Source: VXNJ01 sp965249595 (GTDB lineage: Bacteria > Chloroflexota > UBA11872 > VXNJ01). From it: DNA of 64,000 nt. The notes under the pieces were generated by a model. It was not told where the DNA came from and ran no database searches. It was given only the letters and a program-made list of their open reading frames with translations. A program made the position numbers and the translations under genes. Each line of letters starts with the position of its first letter. The stretch's first letter is position 1. Below are positions 26,922 through 36,874 of this stretch, in pieces. Where the stretch lies: NCBI GenBank assembly GCA_965249595.1, contig OZ252242.1:1178001-1242000 (forward strand). The letters run 5' to 3'.

Positions 26922-28095
26922 CTACCCCGGCGTCATAGGGTAGAGGGGAACCCTGGCCAGATTGGCAAGGGCCCTGGCAAATTCCTCCTGCCAGGGATAG
27001 GCCGTAGGCAATGCGAGCCATATGCGGCGATGGGTTATCTTGATGCGGGCGGCGATCTTGAGATAGCGCAGGCGCAGGGTATCGCAGCGCCGACGGGCAT
27101 TGGCGGTTCCTTGCAAACCCAGCCGTCGCAGGCTCTCCAGCAATACGTAGGCGAACCCTGAGAAATACAGTCGTAGCTGATTGGAGCGCATGGCCCCGGT
27201 GGAGGTGCGGTCGGCGAACAGTCCCAGCTGCATCTCCTTGATACGGTTCTCCATCTCGCCCCGGGCGCAGTAGAGCTTCTCGTATAGATCCTGTTTGCCG
27301 ATACGGGATGGGGACAGGTTGGTTACCACGAATCTGGGATTGGGACCCTTGCGCAGATGCTCGGCCTTACCCACCACCCGGCGCCGCTTCGACCATGACT
27401 TTAAGGTCCGGTAGTGGAACTGGCGAAAGCGCCGTGACCGGGAGCCGGTGGCGATGGAGCGCCGCCGCGATTTATGGAGCGCCTTTCCCAGCTTCTGCTG
27501 TAGGCGAGGGTTGCGGGACAGACCGAAGACGTAGCCGATGCCCTCCTTCTCACACCAGGTCATGGTCGCATCGCGGGCAAAGCCTTAAATCGGCGCGCAG
27601 GATGATCTCCGTATCCGGCCAGGCCGATCTGATCCGGGCGATGAGCGGGGAGAGTTCTTCCGCCATCCCCGCTCCGGGATCGCGGCTGGCGCCTTTTAGA
27701 CGGCAGAGCAGCAGGTGCTCTCCGCAGAAGACGTACAGCGGCAGGTAGCAGTATGAGCGGTAATAGCCATGGAAGAATCTGCCTTCCTGCTTACCGTGCA
27801 GTGGATCGTCGGTTGCGTCAAGGTCGAGGACGATCCGCCGCGGCGGACGCTGCTGGGCCTCGATGAACAGATCGCACAGCAGGGCGTCCATCTTCGCAAA
27901 GTCGGCCGCGATCTTCCGGTAGCGGTCTAAAGGAGCCGTATCCGGGCGTGAGAGTTCCAGGCGGTTTAGGGCCGATGCCGATGCCAGCGGCCTGCCCCTG
28001 TCGCGCTTGCGGCGGCGTCTCTCTCCGGTCAAATCATCCTTACCCGCCAATAGCGCCAGCATTGGATCGGCGCGCAGGACATCGTGATCGTTTAA
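26922..28095 (-). pseudogene. IS1380-family transposase, truncated and frameshifted
   Basis: Minus-strand DDE transposase of the IS1380 family. Recognisable pieces: NDHDVLRADP, LDLDATDDPLHG (catalytic Asp), GRFFHGYYRSYCYLPLYVF, IILRAD, and after a frame change TWCEKEGIGYVFGLSRN and ARGEMENRIKEMQLGLFADR (catalytic Glu). Two defects: a one-base frameshift near 27584-27589 in the conserved ADSGF motif, and loss of roughly the first 75-80 residues exactly where the inverted repeat of the neighbouring element begins. The missing N-terminus is not found on the far side of that element. Confidence 0.85.
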
Positions 28096-28096
28096 C

Positions 28097-28111
28097 GGGG
28101 ATCCACCGAAA
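28097..28111 (+). repeat. Left terminal inverted repeat of IS
   Basis: GGGGATCCACCGAAA; the reverse complement occurs at 29747-29761. Confidence 0.85.
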
Positions 28112-28318
28112 TTGTCGACAAGTTGCCATTTCCGGTCCTGACGAATCAATCATCTGCCACCATCACCGGTTAATGCGCTGCCACCGCCGCTGCAATCGCC
28201 CAACAGCGCTGCAAATGCCGGCCAGTTGGCCAGTCAAGGCCCCTATCTGCGGCCGCTGGGATGCTTAACGCCCACAGGTAGGGGTGATTACATCCGCAGT
28301 CCCTGTGGACCGCGGGGG

Positions 28319-29641
28319 TCAGATAGGCTGCGGCAGCCCCCGCAGCCGGGAAAGCGCGATCTTGATCTGATCTGCCCAGGGCCAGCGCAACGGCCGATGC
28401 AGGGTGTGGCGACGCGCCGACCTGCTCAATCGTCCCGGCAGGGCGAATATCCTCCGCCGCAGGGTGGGAGTGGTAACGACTGAGCCGTCGCCAGAGCCGA
28501 TTACGGCGATCCAGCGGCCGAGCTTGTGGGCGGTCGCCGGTATCGCCAGCCACAGCGGCGTTGGCGGTAAAGCTCCCCGCTGGCATGTGGTTGCGGCCGA
28601 CGCCGTACTTTAGGTCCTTGATCGCGTTCTCGATTTCGGCATGACGGCGATGATCGTCCTCCAGGGAGATCATCTCTCCCTTGCGGTCGGTGATGAAGGC
28701 GTGGTAAGAGTAATTGGCCAGCAGGGCCAGCGGCGACCCCGGTGTGGGTTTTACCCGTCTTACGATCAGACGCAGCGGTTCTGAATTCTCCGAAGGGGGC
28801 ATAGGCTATCTCGGCTGCGTCGGCGGCGCCATCGAGCCAGTACTCTAGCGGAGTCCAGTCCTCCTCGGCTATCTCTTCGATCTTCTGACGCAGGCTAGAG
28901 TGCTGGCGGACAGTTATCGAGAAGCGTACGTTGTGCTCTCGGCCGGTGGCAACGATCCGCTTTGAGTAGAAACCGGAGTCGGCGCGCATCGTCAGCTGCC
29001 CCTTAGCGCCGGCATAGCGCACCCGGCTTACGGTCTCGGTGAGAAAGTGCGCCGCGCCGCGGCCGGTGTTGGCCCGGCCCCTGCGCCGACGGGCAAAGAG
29101 CACCTGGCCGGTTCCGGCGGCAACCGCCAGTAAGGGATGGTAGCCACGCACTCCGCATATAGCAGTGATCACGGGCGCCATCTTTTTTGCGACCGTAAGT
29201 CTGGCCGACGGTCGAGTCAAGATCAATGGTGAAGGGATCCCTGCCGGGACCGGCGCCGGCATCCCCGGCCCGCCGCCGCCGCTGGCGGCTGATCCCATCC
29301 AGCTGGCGTACGTGTCCCCATCTGAAACTGCGCAGGAATGCCCCCAGAGTAGAAGGGGCCTTGACCTTAAAGCCCAGCACCTTCTCGGTATCGCCCGAGC
29401 GCAGGACATCGGCATCGTCGATGCAGTCTCCGCCGCCAAGGGCCGAGGCCACCAGCGTCTGCAGCTTGTCGGAGGCATTGGCGGCGCCGGGAGTTGAGCC
29501 CAGGGTAAGGCGGGAGTCGCTAAGTTCCCCAAGTCCCAGGCGCTTAGCCAGGGTCATCGGCAGGAGCAGTCCGGCATTGGCCACCAGGTTCTTCTCGTCG
29601 AAGGCGATCTGGACGCGGTCGGGGTTAATAGTTGGTAGCAT
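28319..29641 (-). pseudogene. IS1380-family transposase with three frameshifts
   Basis: ATG at 29641 on the minus strand opens a typical IS1380 transposase (RVQIAFDEKNLVANAGLLLP, DCIDDADVLRSGDTEKVLG, FTIDLDSTVGQTYG). Similarity then jumps frame near 29153-29157 to GVRGYHPLLAVAAGTG...RADSGFYSKRIV, again near 28785 to SEPLRLIVRRVKPTPGS...RHAEIENAIKDLKYGVG, and near 28565 to LWLAIPATAHKLGRW, ending SRLRGLPQPI and stop at 28319. Each jump fits a one-base indel. The catalytic Asp, Asp and Glu regions are all still recognisable, so inactivation looks fairly recent. Confidence 0.88.
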
Positions 29642-29746
29642 CTTTTAGGTGCTCCCTGTTTCTTGTGAATTTGGTCGTCGTAAACCAATTTTCCCAAGAT
29701 ACGGGGAAGCACTTTTTCTTATTTCAGGGCCGGTCCGCCAGAGATG

Positions 29747-29761
29747 TTTCGGTGGATCCCC
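29747..29761 (-). repeat. Right terminal inverted repeat of IS
   Basis: TTTCGGTGGATCCCC, reverse complement of the left repeat at 28097-28111. The outer edge is 1 nt from the uppP stop codon. Confidence 0.85.
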
Positions 29762-29762
29762 G

Positions 29763-30575
29763 CTAAAGCAGGTTGGTCAGGACGATCAACCCGATAACGA
29801 TGCGATACGCGCAGAAGCCGCCCACACCGTGTTTGGCTACAAAACCGGGCAGCCATTTGGCCACCAAGAATCCCGAACCGGTGGCGCTGGCCACGCCGGC
29901 GGCCAACAATATCCATCCGTCGCCACCCAAATTTTGGGCCAACAAATCGGGTAGTCGGTAGACAGCGGCGCCAATCACTATCGGGGCCATCAGCAGGAAT
30001 GCGTATTCGATCGCCGCACGGCGGTCCAGCCCCAGCCAGCGGGCGAACGTGAATATGGCCCCTGACCGCGAAACACCCGGCACCAGAGCGATCGCCTGAG
30101 CGCATCCGGACAGAGCCAGCCGCCAAAATGTTGTCGGTCGCTCCGATCCGGCCCAGCGATCGGCCAGGTACATGAAGACGGCGCCGATGATTAGGGCGGA
30201 ACCCGCTACCGCGGCTGAGCGTAAAACCGTTTCCGCTGCCTGCTCTAGGAGGATTCCGGCCACTCCGGTGAACGCGGTGGCCAAAACTACGGCAGCGAGC
30301 CGCCGGCGATCCGAATGCCTACTTGCGCTGGCGGGGCCAGCGGCCGCGCGCAGCAGCGATATCCAGGCCGGAGCGATAGCCGCCGCGATCGCGATCGCCG
30401 TGCCCAAATGCAGGGCCAGGGCGAAGGTGAGTGAATTGAGCAGTTGATTGCTCACGCCAAACAGCCGGGGAACCAGCAGCAGATGGGCCGAGCTGGACAC
30501 CGGCATGAATTCGGTCGCACCCTGTATCAAGCCAAGAACGATCGCCCAGATCAGATCGGCAGAGTCGATATTCAT
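29763..30575 (-). CDS. uppP: Undecaprenyl-diphosphatase UppP/BacA
   Basis: 270-residue polytopic membrane enzyme removing one phosphate from undecaprenyl diphosphate to recycle the lipid carrier of wall synthesis. Motif 1 GATEFMPVSSSAHL (usual GxTEFLPVSSSGHL, here Gly to Ala) and motif 2 PGVSRSGAIFTFARWLG are present, plus about 8 hydrophobic segments. The length is normal. ATG start. The stop codon TAG lies directly against the IS right end; an extended repeat would include the last two codons. It may be co-transcribed with the upstream hppA (47 nt gap). Confidence 0.93.
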   Translation of the reverse strand: MNIDSADLIWAIVLGLIQGATEFMPVSSSAHLLLVPRLFGVSNQLLNSLTFALALHLGTAIAIAAAIAPAWISLLRAAAGPASASRHSDRRRLAAVVLATAFTGVAGILLEQAAETVLRSAAVAGSALIIGAVFMYLADRWAGSERPTTFWRLALSGCAQAIALVPGVSRSGAIFTFARWLGLDRRAAIEYAFLLMAPIVIGAAVYRLPDLLAQNLGGDGWILLAAGVASATGSGFLVAKWLPGFVAKHGVGGFCAYRIVIGLIVLTNLL

Positions 30576-30622
30576 TTACGGTGCGTCTTGATCTTGGTTG
30601 GCGCATTCCGCGCCGCCGCCGG

Positions 30623-32758
30623 TCAGATAAACAGCGGCGTGAGGACCAACGTGATGGTAGCCAGGATCTTGATCAAGACATTCAACGAGGGTCCAGCGGT
30701 GTCCTTGAAGGGGTCGCCAACGGTGTCGCCCACGACGGACGCGGCGTGTTCGTCAGACCCCTTGGGGATCGGGTTCCCTTCGGCATCCTTTAGACCACCG
30801 GCCTCGATGAACTTCTTGGCGTTGTCCCAGGCCCCGCCGCCATTGTTGAGGAACAGCGCCAGAACAACACCGGCAATGGTGGCGATCATGAGAAACCCGG
30901 CTGCCGCTTCAGCTCGCAATACTAGGCCAACCGCGATCGGAGCGACCACCGGCAGCAGGCCGGGCAGCAGCATATTGCGCAGCGCCGAGGCCGCGGCGAT
31001 GTCTACAGCCTGACCATACTCCGGCTTCTCATCGCCGGTCATGATGCCCGGTTTTTCGCGGAATTGCCGGCGAACCTCTTCGATGATGGCGCTCGAAGAT
31101 ACGCCGACGGCGCGGATGGCCATGGCGCAAAAGAGGTAGACGATCATCGCCCCCAGGAACGCACCGATAAAGACGCGTACATCGGCCAGGTTGATGACGC
31201 CCGAGGAAATTTCGGCTTTTTGAATGAAGGCCGATAGCAATACGAACGCCGTTAGTGCGGCTGACCCGACCGCGTAGCCCTTTGTGAGCGCTTTGGTGGT
31301 GTTGCCAACCGAGTCGAGGTTGTCGGTTATGTCGCGAGTTTCCTGGCCCGCATGTGAAAACTCGGCGATGCCACCGGCATTGTCGGAGATTGGTCCAAAC
31401 GTATCCATCGCCAGGATGTAGGCCGCCGACATGAGCATACCCATCGTCGCAGCGGCGGTGCCGTAGACCCCGGCCACAAAATCCGATGAGACGACCAGTC
31501 CCAATTCAGCCACTGCCTCGACCCCGAAGAAATACGAGGCTCCCAAAGCTGAGACAAGTACCAAAACCGGGATGGCTGTGGTTTCAAAGCCGATGGCGAT
31601 GCCGGCGATTATGATGGTCGCCGGCCCGGTGCGAGCGGCCTCGGCAATATTGCGGACCGGGCGCCATTCGCCGGCGGTGTAGTACTGGGTTATGTAATAG
31701 AAGAGGATCGTCGTTACGATGCCGGTTACGCCGGCCGCAAGCAGCCACCAACTGCCGATCATCGTGAGCGAAACCGCCGCAAATCCGGCCGTGGAAAGAA
31801 TGGCCGTTGTCCAAAAACCAATATCCAGGTTTCGTTGGGCCGAATTGACGGTACCGCCGCGCACGGCCATCAATCCGACCATCGAGGCGAGTATCCCCAC
31901 CGCCCTAATCACCAGCGGGAAAAGGATCCATATCAGGCTGTGCTCAGGGTCGGCCAGGTAGAGTGAAACTCCCAGGATCATTGAGCCGATGTTCTCGGCG
32001 GCGGTGGACTCAAACAGGTCCGCGCCGCGCCCGGCACAATCTCCAACGTTGTCGCCCACCAGGTCGGCGACGACCGCCGCGTTACGGGGGTCGTCTTCCG
32101 GGATGCCGGCTTCAATCTTGCCCACCAGGTCGGCTGCCACGTCGGCGGCCTTGGTGTAAATCCCACCGCCTAGCAGCGCAAATAACGCCACAAAACTGGC
32201 GCCGAACCCGTAGCCCACGATCAGATAGGGGGTCGTTGTCGGATGGTCCAGGCCGCCAAAGGCGATGTAGAGAACGTAGACACCGAGCAGGCTCAAGCCG
32301 GTGACCATGAATCCGGTAATGGCCCCGCCGCGTAATCCGATGCGCAGGGCTTCACCGAGCGAACGGGTAGCCGCCGACGCCGTGCGGACGTTTGACTTCA
32401 CCGCGGTAATCAGTCCGATTATTCCGGCGATGGCCGACATCGTGGCCCCGATGATGAAGGCAACTCCAGTGCGCCAGGCTATGTCGAATCCTTTAATCGG
32501 ATCGCCACCGGCGACCTCTTCGCCGCCAAACAGGCCAACTGTTGCCGAGAGCACTACGGCTACTACAACCGCCAGCATGGCGATGGTGCGATATTGACGT
32601 CGAATAAAGGCCATCGCACCTTCGTAGATGTAGCCGCCGATTTCCTGCATACCCTCATCACCGGCGTCAGATTTGAGGACGTCAAAGGCCAGGTAACCGG
32701 CAAATAACAATGCCAACGCAACGACGATTGGTACTAGCCAAAGTGCGAAATCTTCCAA
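30623..32758 (-). CDS. hppA: K+-independent proton-pumping membrane pyrophosphatase
   Basis: 711-residue integral membrane enzyme that couples PPi hydrolysis to H+ export, with about 16 helices. It has the substrate motif GADLFES-type stretch (DDPRNAAVVADLVGDNVGDC), a second acidic region DTFGPISDNAGG, and GDTVGDPFKDT near the C-terminus. The ionic subclass marker reads NTTKALTKGYAVGS, with Lys489 and Thr492 where K+-dependent enzymes have Ala and Gly, so it should be K+-independent. TTG start. It would supplement the ATP synthase by recovering energy from biosynthetic PPi. Confidence 0.96.
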   Translation of the reverse strand: MEDFALWLVPIVVALALLFAGYLAFDVLKSDAGDEGMQEIGGYIYEGAMAFIRRQYRTIAMLAVVVAVVLSATVGLFGGEEVAGGDPIKGFDIAWRTGVAFIIGATMSAIAGIIGLITAVKSNVRTASAATRSLGEALRIGLRGGAITGFMVTGLSLLGVYVLYIAFGGLDHPTTTPYLIVGYGFGASFVALFALLGGGIYTKAADVAADLVGKIEAGIPEDDPRNAAVVADLVGDNVGDCAGRGADLFESTAAENIGSMILGVSLYLADPEHSLIWILFPLVIRAVGILASMVGLMAVRGGTVNSAQRNLDIGFWTTAILSTAGFAAVSLTMIGSWWLLAAGVTGIVTTILFYYITQYYTAGEWRPVRNIAEAARTGPATIIIAGIAIGFETTAIPVLVLVSALGASYFFGVEAVAELGLVVSSDFVAGVYGTAAATMGMLMSAAYILAMDTFGPISDNAGGIAEFSHAGQETRDITDNLDSVGNTTKALTKGYAVGSAALTAFVLLSAFIQKAEISSGVINLADVRVFIGAFLGAMIVYLFCAMAIRAVGVSSSAIIEEVRRQFREKPGIMTGDEKPEYGQAVDIAAASALRNMLLPGLLPVVAPIAVGLVLRAEAAAGFLMIATIAGVVLALFLNNGGGAWDNAKKFIEAGGLKDAEGNPIPKGSDEHAASVVGDTVGDPFKDTAGPSLNVLIKILATITLVLTPLFI

Positions 32759-33241
32759 GGTCCGGATGCCTCTTGAGTGGAGAAATTAGCGGGTTGCCCG
32801 GACTTAATGTCGGGCACGCGATTGAGTTGGCGCCAGCGCACCATGCGAATTATCTTCAATGAGCCGATCTGTTGAGTTAGCGGGCTTTCGGCGCGGGCGC
32901 AATCGGCCGTAGGCCGCCGCCATCGCTAATCCGCGCCACCTGCCGAACGAAATTTAAAAGGGCGGCCAATGCGCGAAAACGGAAGCGGAACCGAGCGAAC
33001 CAGAAGCTTTGCAACCTCCGCTACCAGCATCAATCCGCCAGCCAACGGCTCAAAAACTTTCAAAAAGGTACGAAGTTTGCCGGTCCAAGCTAAGGGTTTG
33101 AAGCCGCCGGCGAGACGGCCCGGGCGCGCAGCAGTCCGGCCGGCTAAGGCCCTGATACCGGCGATGCGTTGCGCCCTTACCCGGATCGCGGCGCGGTCTT
33201 AAAACGCCTGCAGCGGCCGAGCCTGCTAGGCGGCATCGAAT
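32759..33241. other. Intergenic stretch, no convincing gene
   Basis: 483 bases between hppA and the CPBP protease gene. A 77-codon plus-strand frame (32969-33202) is very rich in Lys, Arg, Ala and Pro, has no motif or good ribosome binding site, and is judged random. The promoter of hppA should be near 32760-32850. Confidence 0.45.
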
Positions 33242-34209
33242 TTATTTGCGCATGCCGGCGAGCCGGAACCACTTGTATTTGTAGTTGAGGATCAACAGCG
33301 CGAGCACAAAGGCCACGATGTCTAAGAAAACGTTTGGGAAAAGTGCAATTTCCTCTATGTTGATCACGTACAGCGAAGGTGTAGATATTGCGGCAGCTTC
33401 AGTGTTAGCGAACAAGCCGATGAATAGATTGTTCACTGCGTGGTAGCCGGCCGCAACTTCGATTCCGCCGTCGAGCAGCACGCGACCACGGCGAAGAAGA
33501 GCCCTGAGGACACCAGCGCGACGGCGTAGGGCGCAATGCCGTATTCCCAAGGTTCTGGATTGGACAGGTGCGGAAGCATGAAAATCACCGCGGCGGCGAT
33601 CGCCACCACCACGCGGTTGCGCGCGAGCAGCGACAGCCCCTGCAGGATGTAGCCACGGAAGAACACTTCCTCGTAGCCGGCCTGGATTGGGGCGAGGACG
33701 ATCGCCACCAGGGCGAAGACCAGGTATTCCAAATCCGGTGCCTGGTAGGTGAAATCGAGTTGCAGTACGAATCGGTTGACCAGCTGCACTATGACGGCGA
33801 TTATCAGGGCGACGAGCGCACCACAAAAATACCGGTGCAGGTCAATGGATTTCCTGCCGGTAACTACCTGTCGCAGTGTTTGCCGATGGAGCAGCTTGGC
33901 CACTCCCCAAACGGCGATCAGGCCAAAGGCGAAACCGGTGACGGCTATTGCCAAACTGGCCGATAGCGTGCCGTCTCCGGCCAATCCCTCGCCCGACGCG
34001 CACGTCAAATCAAGGATGTTTGTCGCATCGATGGCGGCGCAGCCGGCAATGGATGCGACGAGCCCCGATCCGAGCCAAACGACGATGATGGCCAGAATCC
34101 CCACGACCCAACGCCACCAATCGTTGCGACCCAACGAGGCGTTGAGGATGAATTGCTCGCGTGCCGCCGGCGAGCCGTTCGCGGCGAGCGCATCTACCGG
34201 TTGTTGCAT
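33242..34209 (-). pseudogene. CPBP-family intramembrane metalloprotease, one frameshift
   Basis: A polytopic CAAX-protease/bacteriocin-processing homologue. From ATG 34209 the first frame gives the membrane segments and the two main motifs EEVFFRGYILQGL (EExxxR) and FMLPHLSNPE. Near 33475-33492 similarity passes to another frame, which supplies GIEVAAGYHAVNNL (HxxxN) and the final helix. Without the shift the first frame ends at 33433 with unrelated residues. All catalytic motifs survive across the break, so this is a recent inactivation, a sequencing error or an unusual recoding site. Function unknown; family members process or protect against peptides. Confidence 0.8.
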
Positions 34210-34492
34210 GCTCGTGGAGCCCTCCCCTGCCTTTCCATCGATTGCCGATGGCCTCTGAAAGCGGAGGAGCCTTCCCGTGTCTGTAGCGGCTGGGTTACAA
34301 AAGATCCACCCGAATCCCCGCTCGATCCATTGTTGCCGGGCGGTCAGCTGGCTGGCGATGACGGAACTGGCGGTTCGCCTCGGTTGGCAAAGCACACGAT
34401 CCGTGGGACTCGGCCGCACCGGGAGTCTGCCTTCATGACCGGTGTTGACGGTGCGCCCGAGGGTTGCGGCGAACCGATGTCGAAACGGGCTT

Positions 34493-35545
34493 TTACTGGC
34501 CGCACAGCCGCCTTAGTGCCGCTGTCAGCGTCTCTAACTCCTCCGCATTTCCGACAGTGATGCGGAGCGCGTTTTCTGCGCCGCGGACATGCGGAAGATG
34601 GCGAACCAGGATCTTCTCGGCCTCCAGTCCTGCCAGCAATTCAGCGGCTGGCGGTTCCGTGCATTCGACCAACACAAAGTTGGCCTGCGAAGGATGGGGT
34701 TTGAGGCCCTTGATGCGACCAAGCTCGCTGACCAACGAGCTGCGTCGAGCCCGCACGTCGGCCCACATCTCCTCGGCCCACTCAGCGTCGGACAGGGCCG
34801 CCAGCGCCGCCGCCTGAGATGCCGCCGATACGTTGTATGAGTCCTTCAGATTTAACAAGCAAGCACAGAGATCGGCCGGCCCGAGCAGGTAACCGACCCG
34901 CATGCCAGCGAGCCCATAAGCCTTCGAAAATGTCCGCACCACCGCAACGTTCTCAAATCGATCGAGAAGTTCGAGGGCGTTGGTATCGGCGTATTCGGCA
35001 TACGCTTCGTCGATAACCACCAAGTTTTGCCCGCCCGCGCATATCGCCGCCAGGGTGGTGGCCGGATAGGCTGTGCCAGCCGGGTTATTGGGACTGGTGA
35101 TGAACGTCACCTTGGGATTCCGCCGCGAAAGCTCAGGCACTTTCAAAGCGAAGTTGTCGTCGCAGGCAATAGCCTCATAGGCGGCGCCGGCGCTACCGGC
35201 TAGGACCGGATACAGCGAATATGCCGGATCAGTCGACAGTACCGTGTCGCCAGGACCGCATACGGCCCGGATGATCAGGGAGAGGATCTCATCAGATCCG
35301 TTGCCGACGACGACTTGGGATACATCCAGGTCAAACTTTTTGGCCAATGCTTCACGCAGTGGTAATGCCGTCGGGTCCGGATAGCGGAAATAGGCCGCCG
35401 CCGGCAGAGATTCCAATGCTTTGCGGGCGCGCGGGGAGGCGGCTACCGATTCGTTGGTATTGAGTTTGATCCAGCCACCACCGGATGGTTGGTGCCCAGG
35501 TACGTAACCCGCAAAATTTGCCAGATCGGGTCGGATTTGGACCAT
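34493..35545 (-). CDS. hisC: Histidinol-phosphate aminotransferase
   Basis: 350-residue PLP-dependent fold-type I aminotransferase, normally histidinol-phosphate plus 2-oxoglutarate in histidine synthesis. Key features: N-terminal IKLNTNES, GNGSDE phosphate motif, TSPNNPAG, VIDEAYAEY and the PLP lysine in RTFSKAYGLAGMRVGY. The length matches HisC. ATG start. No other his gene is adjacent, so related roles (aromatic or L-threonine-phosphate aminotransfer) remain possible. It diverges from the Mre11-like gene across 153 bases. Confidence 0.88.
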   Translation of the reverse strand: MVQIRPDLANFAGYVPGHQPSGGGWIKLNTNESVAASPRARKALESLPAAAYFRYPDPTALPLREALAKKFDLDVSQVVVGNGSDEILSLIIRAVCGPGDTVLSTDPAYSLYPVLAGSAGAAYEAIACDDNFALKVPELSRRNPKVTFITSPNNPAGTAYPATTLAAICAGGQNLVVIDEAYAEYADTNALELLDRFENVAVVRTFSKAYGLAGMRVGYLLGPADLCACLLNLKDSYNVSAASQAAALAALSDAEWAEEMWADVRARRSSLVSELGRIKGLKPHPSQANFVLVECTEPPAAELLAGLEAEKILVRHLPHVRGAENALRITVGNAEELETLTAALRRLCGQ

Positions 35546-35698
35546 GCGATTTACCTATTACGACTGGCGGCGAACGATCGCCACGACCTGCCGCACCTGC
35601 AAATACCGCCGCCAAGGAATTTGGGCTTGCGCCCTAACATCTAATTGTCGGCATGGGGAGGCGTCGGCACGGGATCTTGCTGTATTTGATCGGTGTGA

Positions 35699-36874
35699 AT
35701 GTCTCTCCTTAGTGGCAAGAATGGGTCGCCCCAATCGGCGCGGATAGTAGTTACCGCGGATGTCGCCCTTGGTCGTTCAAATCATTGGCTGCCGCGGGGA
35801 CAACAGCTGGGCGCGCTGCTGGAGCGCCGCTTAGCATTCGGGGTTGTGGTAAATCACGTGCTTTCGAGCCATGCTCAAGCACTGGTTATCGCCGGCGGTT
35901 TGTTTGATGACACCAGTCCGGAGCCGGCCGAGATTGCCGCCGCCGTCGCCGGACTAGGTTCACTGGCCGAGGCCGGCGTCGCCTGCTTCGCAATTCACGG
36001 TGCTGCCGAGACCACTCCCGGCGATGTCGTCTCACCGCTTGACCTGTTGGCCAAGCTTGATCTGCTCGTCTGTCTTGACCGTCAACGTGAGAGCCATATC
36101 GCTCGCCTAGGCGGTTTACGTGTCGCGTTTACAGCTCTGCTGGGCGCCGATGCCCGGGGCAGGGACAATCCGCTGCGTCAACTCTCATTCCCGCGCATGG
36201 GTGATTGTCACGTCCTGGTGACCGATAGCCAGGTGGAGCAACTGACACCCGCCGGTGCGCCAGGGCCGGTAATAGACCTTGAATCTGTAAATGCCCTAAC
36301 CGGCGTAAGCCTTCTAATTGCCAATGGGCCGCGGCCCCAGCGCTACCAAGCGACTCGGGCGATGGTTGTCGTGCCGGGATCGCCGTTGCGGCCTTCTCCA
36401 GACGGGGGGTTCGTCGACATTTCGGTTGCCAGCGGGGGCGTGCAGGACATCAAGTTTGAATCCGGCGCCGGTTTGCCGGCGGCCGAGGTGTTGGTGCCGG
36501 CCAGCCTGCTTGAATTACCCGATGCGAATCGCCAAATTCGTAAAAAGATTGCCGAGTCGGCCACCGAGGCCACCGAGGTGGTTATGAGGGTTTACGGGCG
36601 CGCCTCGCCCGAATCCCTGCGCCGGGCGCGACTTGCCAGCTTGGTCCGCTATGGGCGGTCGGTAACGGCGCGCTTCGTCCTGGATGTATCGGGATTGCTC
36701 TCTGTTCAAAACGACGCCGGCCGCGGTCCGCTGGCGGTTCTCGACGAGATTGGCGATCAGGTTGCCGAACGGGACCGATCGTCATGGAAAAGCGACCACG
36801 AACGCGCCAATGCCATTGACGAATACAAATCGCTGATTGCCGGTCGAAATGGCTTGGGGATTGGCCTTCGATGA
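35699..36874 (+). CDS. Degenerate Mre11/SbcD/YhaO-like metallophosphatase-fold protein
   Basis: 391 residues. Spacing and context match the Mre11/SbcD nuclease subunit, but the metal ligands are nearly all replaced. DxH reads DVA (D21 kept, His to A23); GDxxD reads GGLFD (metal Asp to G67); GNHD reads GAAE (101-104, Asn and His lost); the later single His site reads VTDSQ; and GHxH reads NGPRPQ. A C-terminal capping/ATPase-binding region of about 130 residues remains. This suggests a structural, non-nucleolytic partner of the SMC-like ATPase encoded immediately downstream with a 4-nt ATGA overlap. The family assignment rests on motif positions and gene order. Confidence 0.65.
   Translation: MSLLSGKNGSPQSARIVVTADVALGRSNHWLPRGQQLGALLERRLAFGVVVNHVLSSHAQALVIAGGLFDDTSPEPAEIAAAVAGLGSLAEAGVACFAIHGAAETTPGDVVSPLDLLAKLDLLVCLDRQRESHIARLGGLRVAFTALLGADARGRDNPLRQLSFPRMGDCHVLVTDSQVEQLTPAGAPGPVIDLESVNALTGVSLLIANGPRPQRYQATRAMVVVPGSPLRPSPDGGFVDISVASGGVQDIKFESGAGLPAAEVLVPASLLELPDANRQIRKKIAESATEATEVVMRVYGRASPESLRRARLASLVRYGRSVTARFVLDVSGLLSVQNDAGRGPLAVLDEIGDQVAERDRSSWKSDHERANAIDEYKSLIAGRNGLGIGLR

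Larger units (their letters stand above)
28097..29761 (-). mobile_element. IS1380-family insertion sequence, 1.67 kb
   Basis: Bounded by perfect 15-bp inverted repeats (GGGGATCCACCGAAA at 28097-28111 and its complement at 29747-29761). The match extends outward to 20 of 21 bases (TTTARCGGGG...). The length is typical of IS1380 elements. It holds one transposase gene on the minus strand, inactivated by frameshifts. No matching target-site duplication was found, as expected if one flank was rearranged. The left end cuts another IS1380 transposase; the right end abuts the uppP stop codon. The 160 bases between the left repeat and the transposase stop hold no gene. Confidence 0.82.

Noticed and set aside
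32969..33202. Basic 77-residue frame as a possible small DNA-binding protein
   Set aside because: No ribosome binding site, no hydrophobic core, composition explained by GC-rich noncoding DNA.
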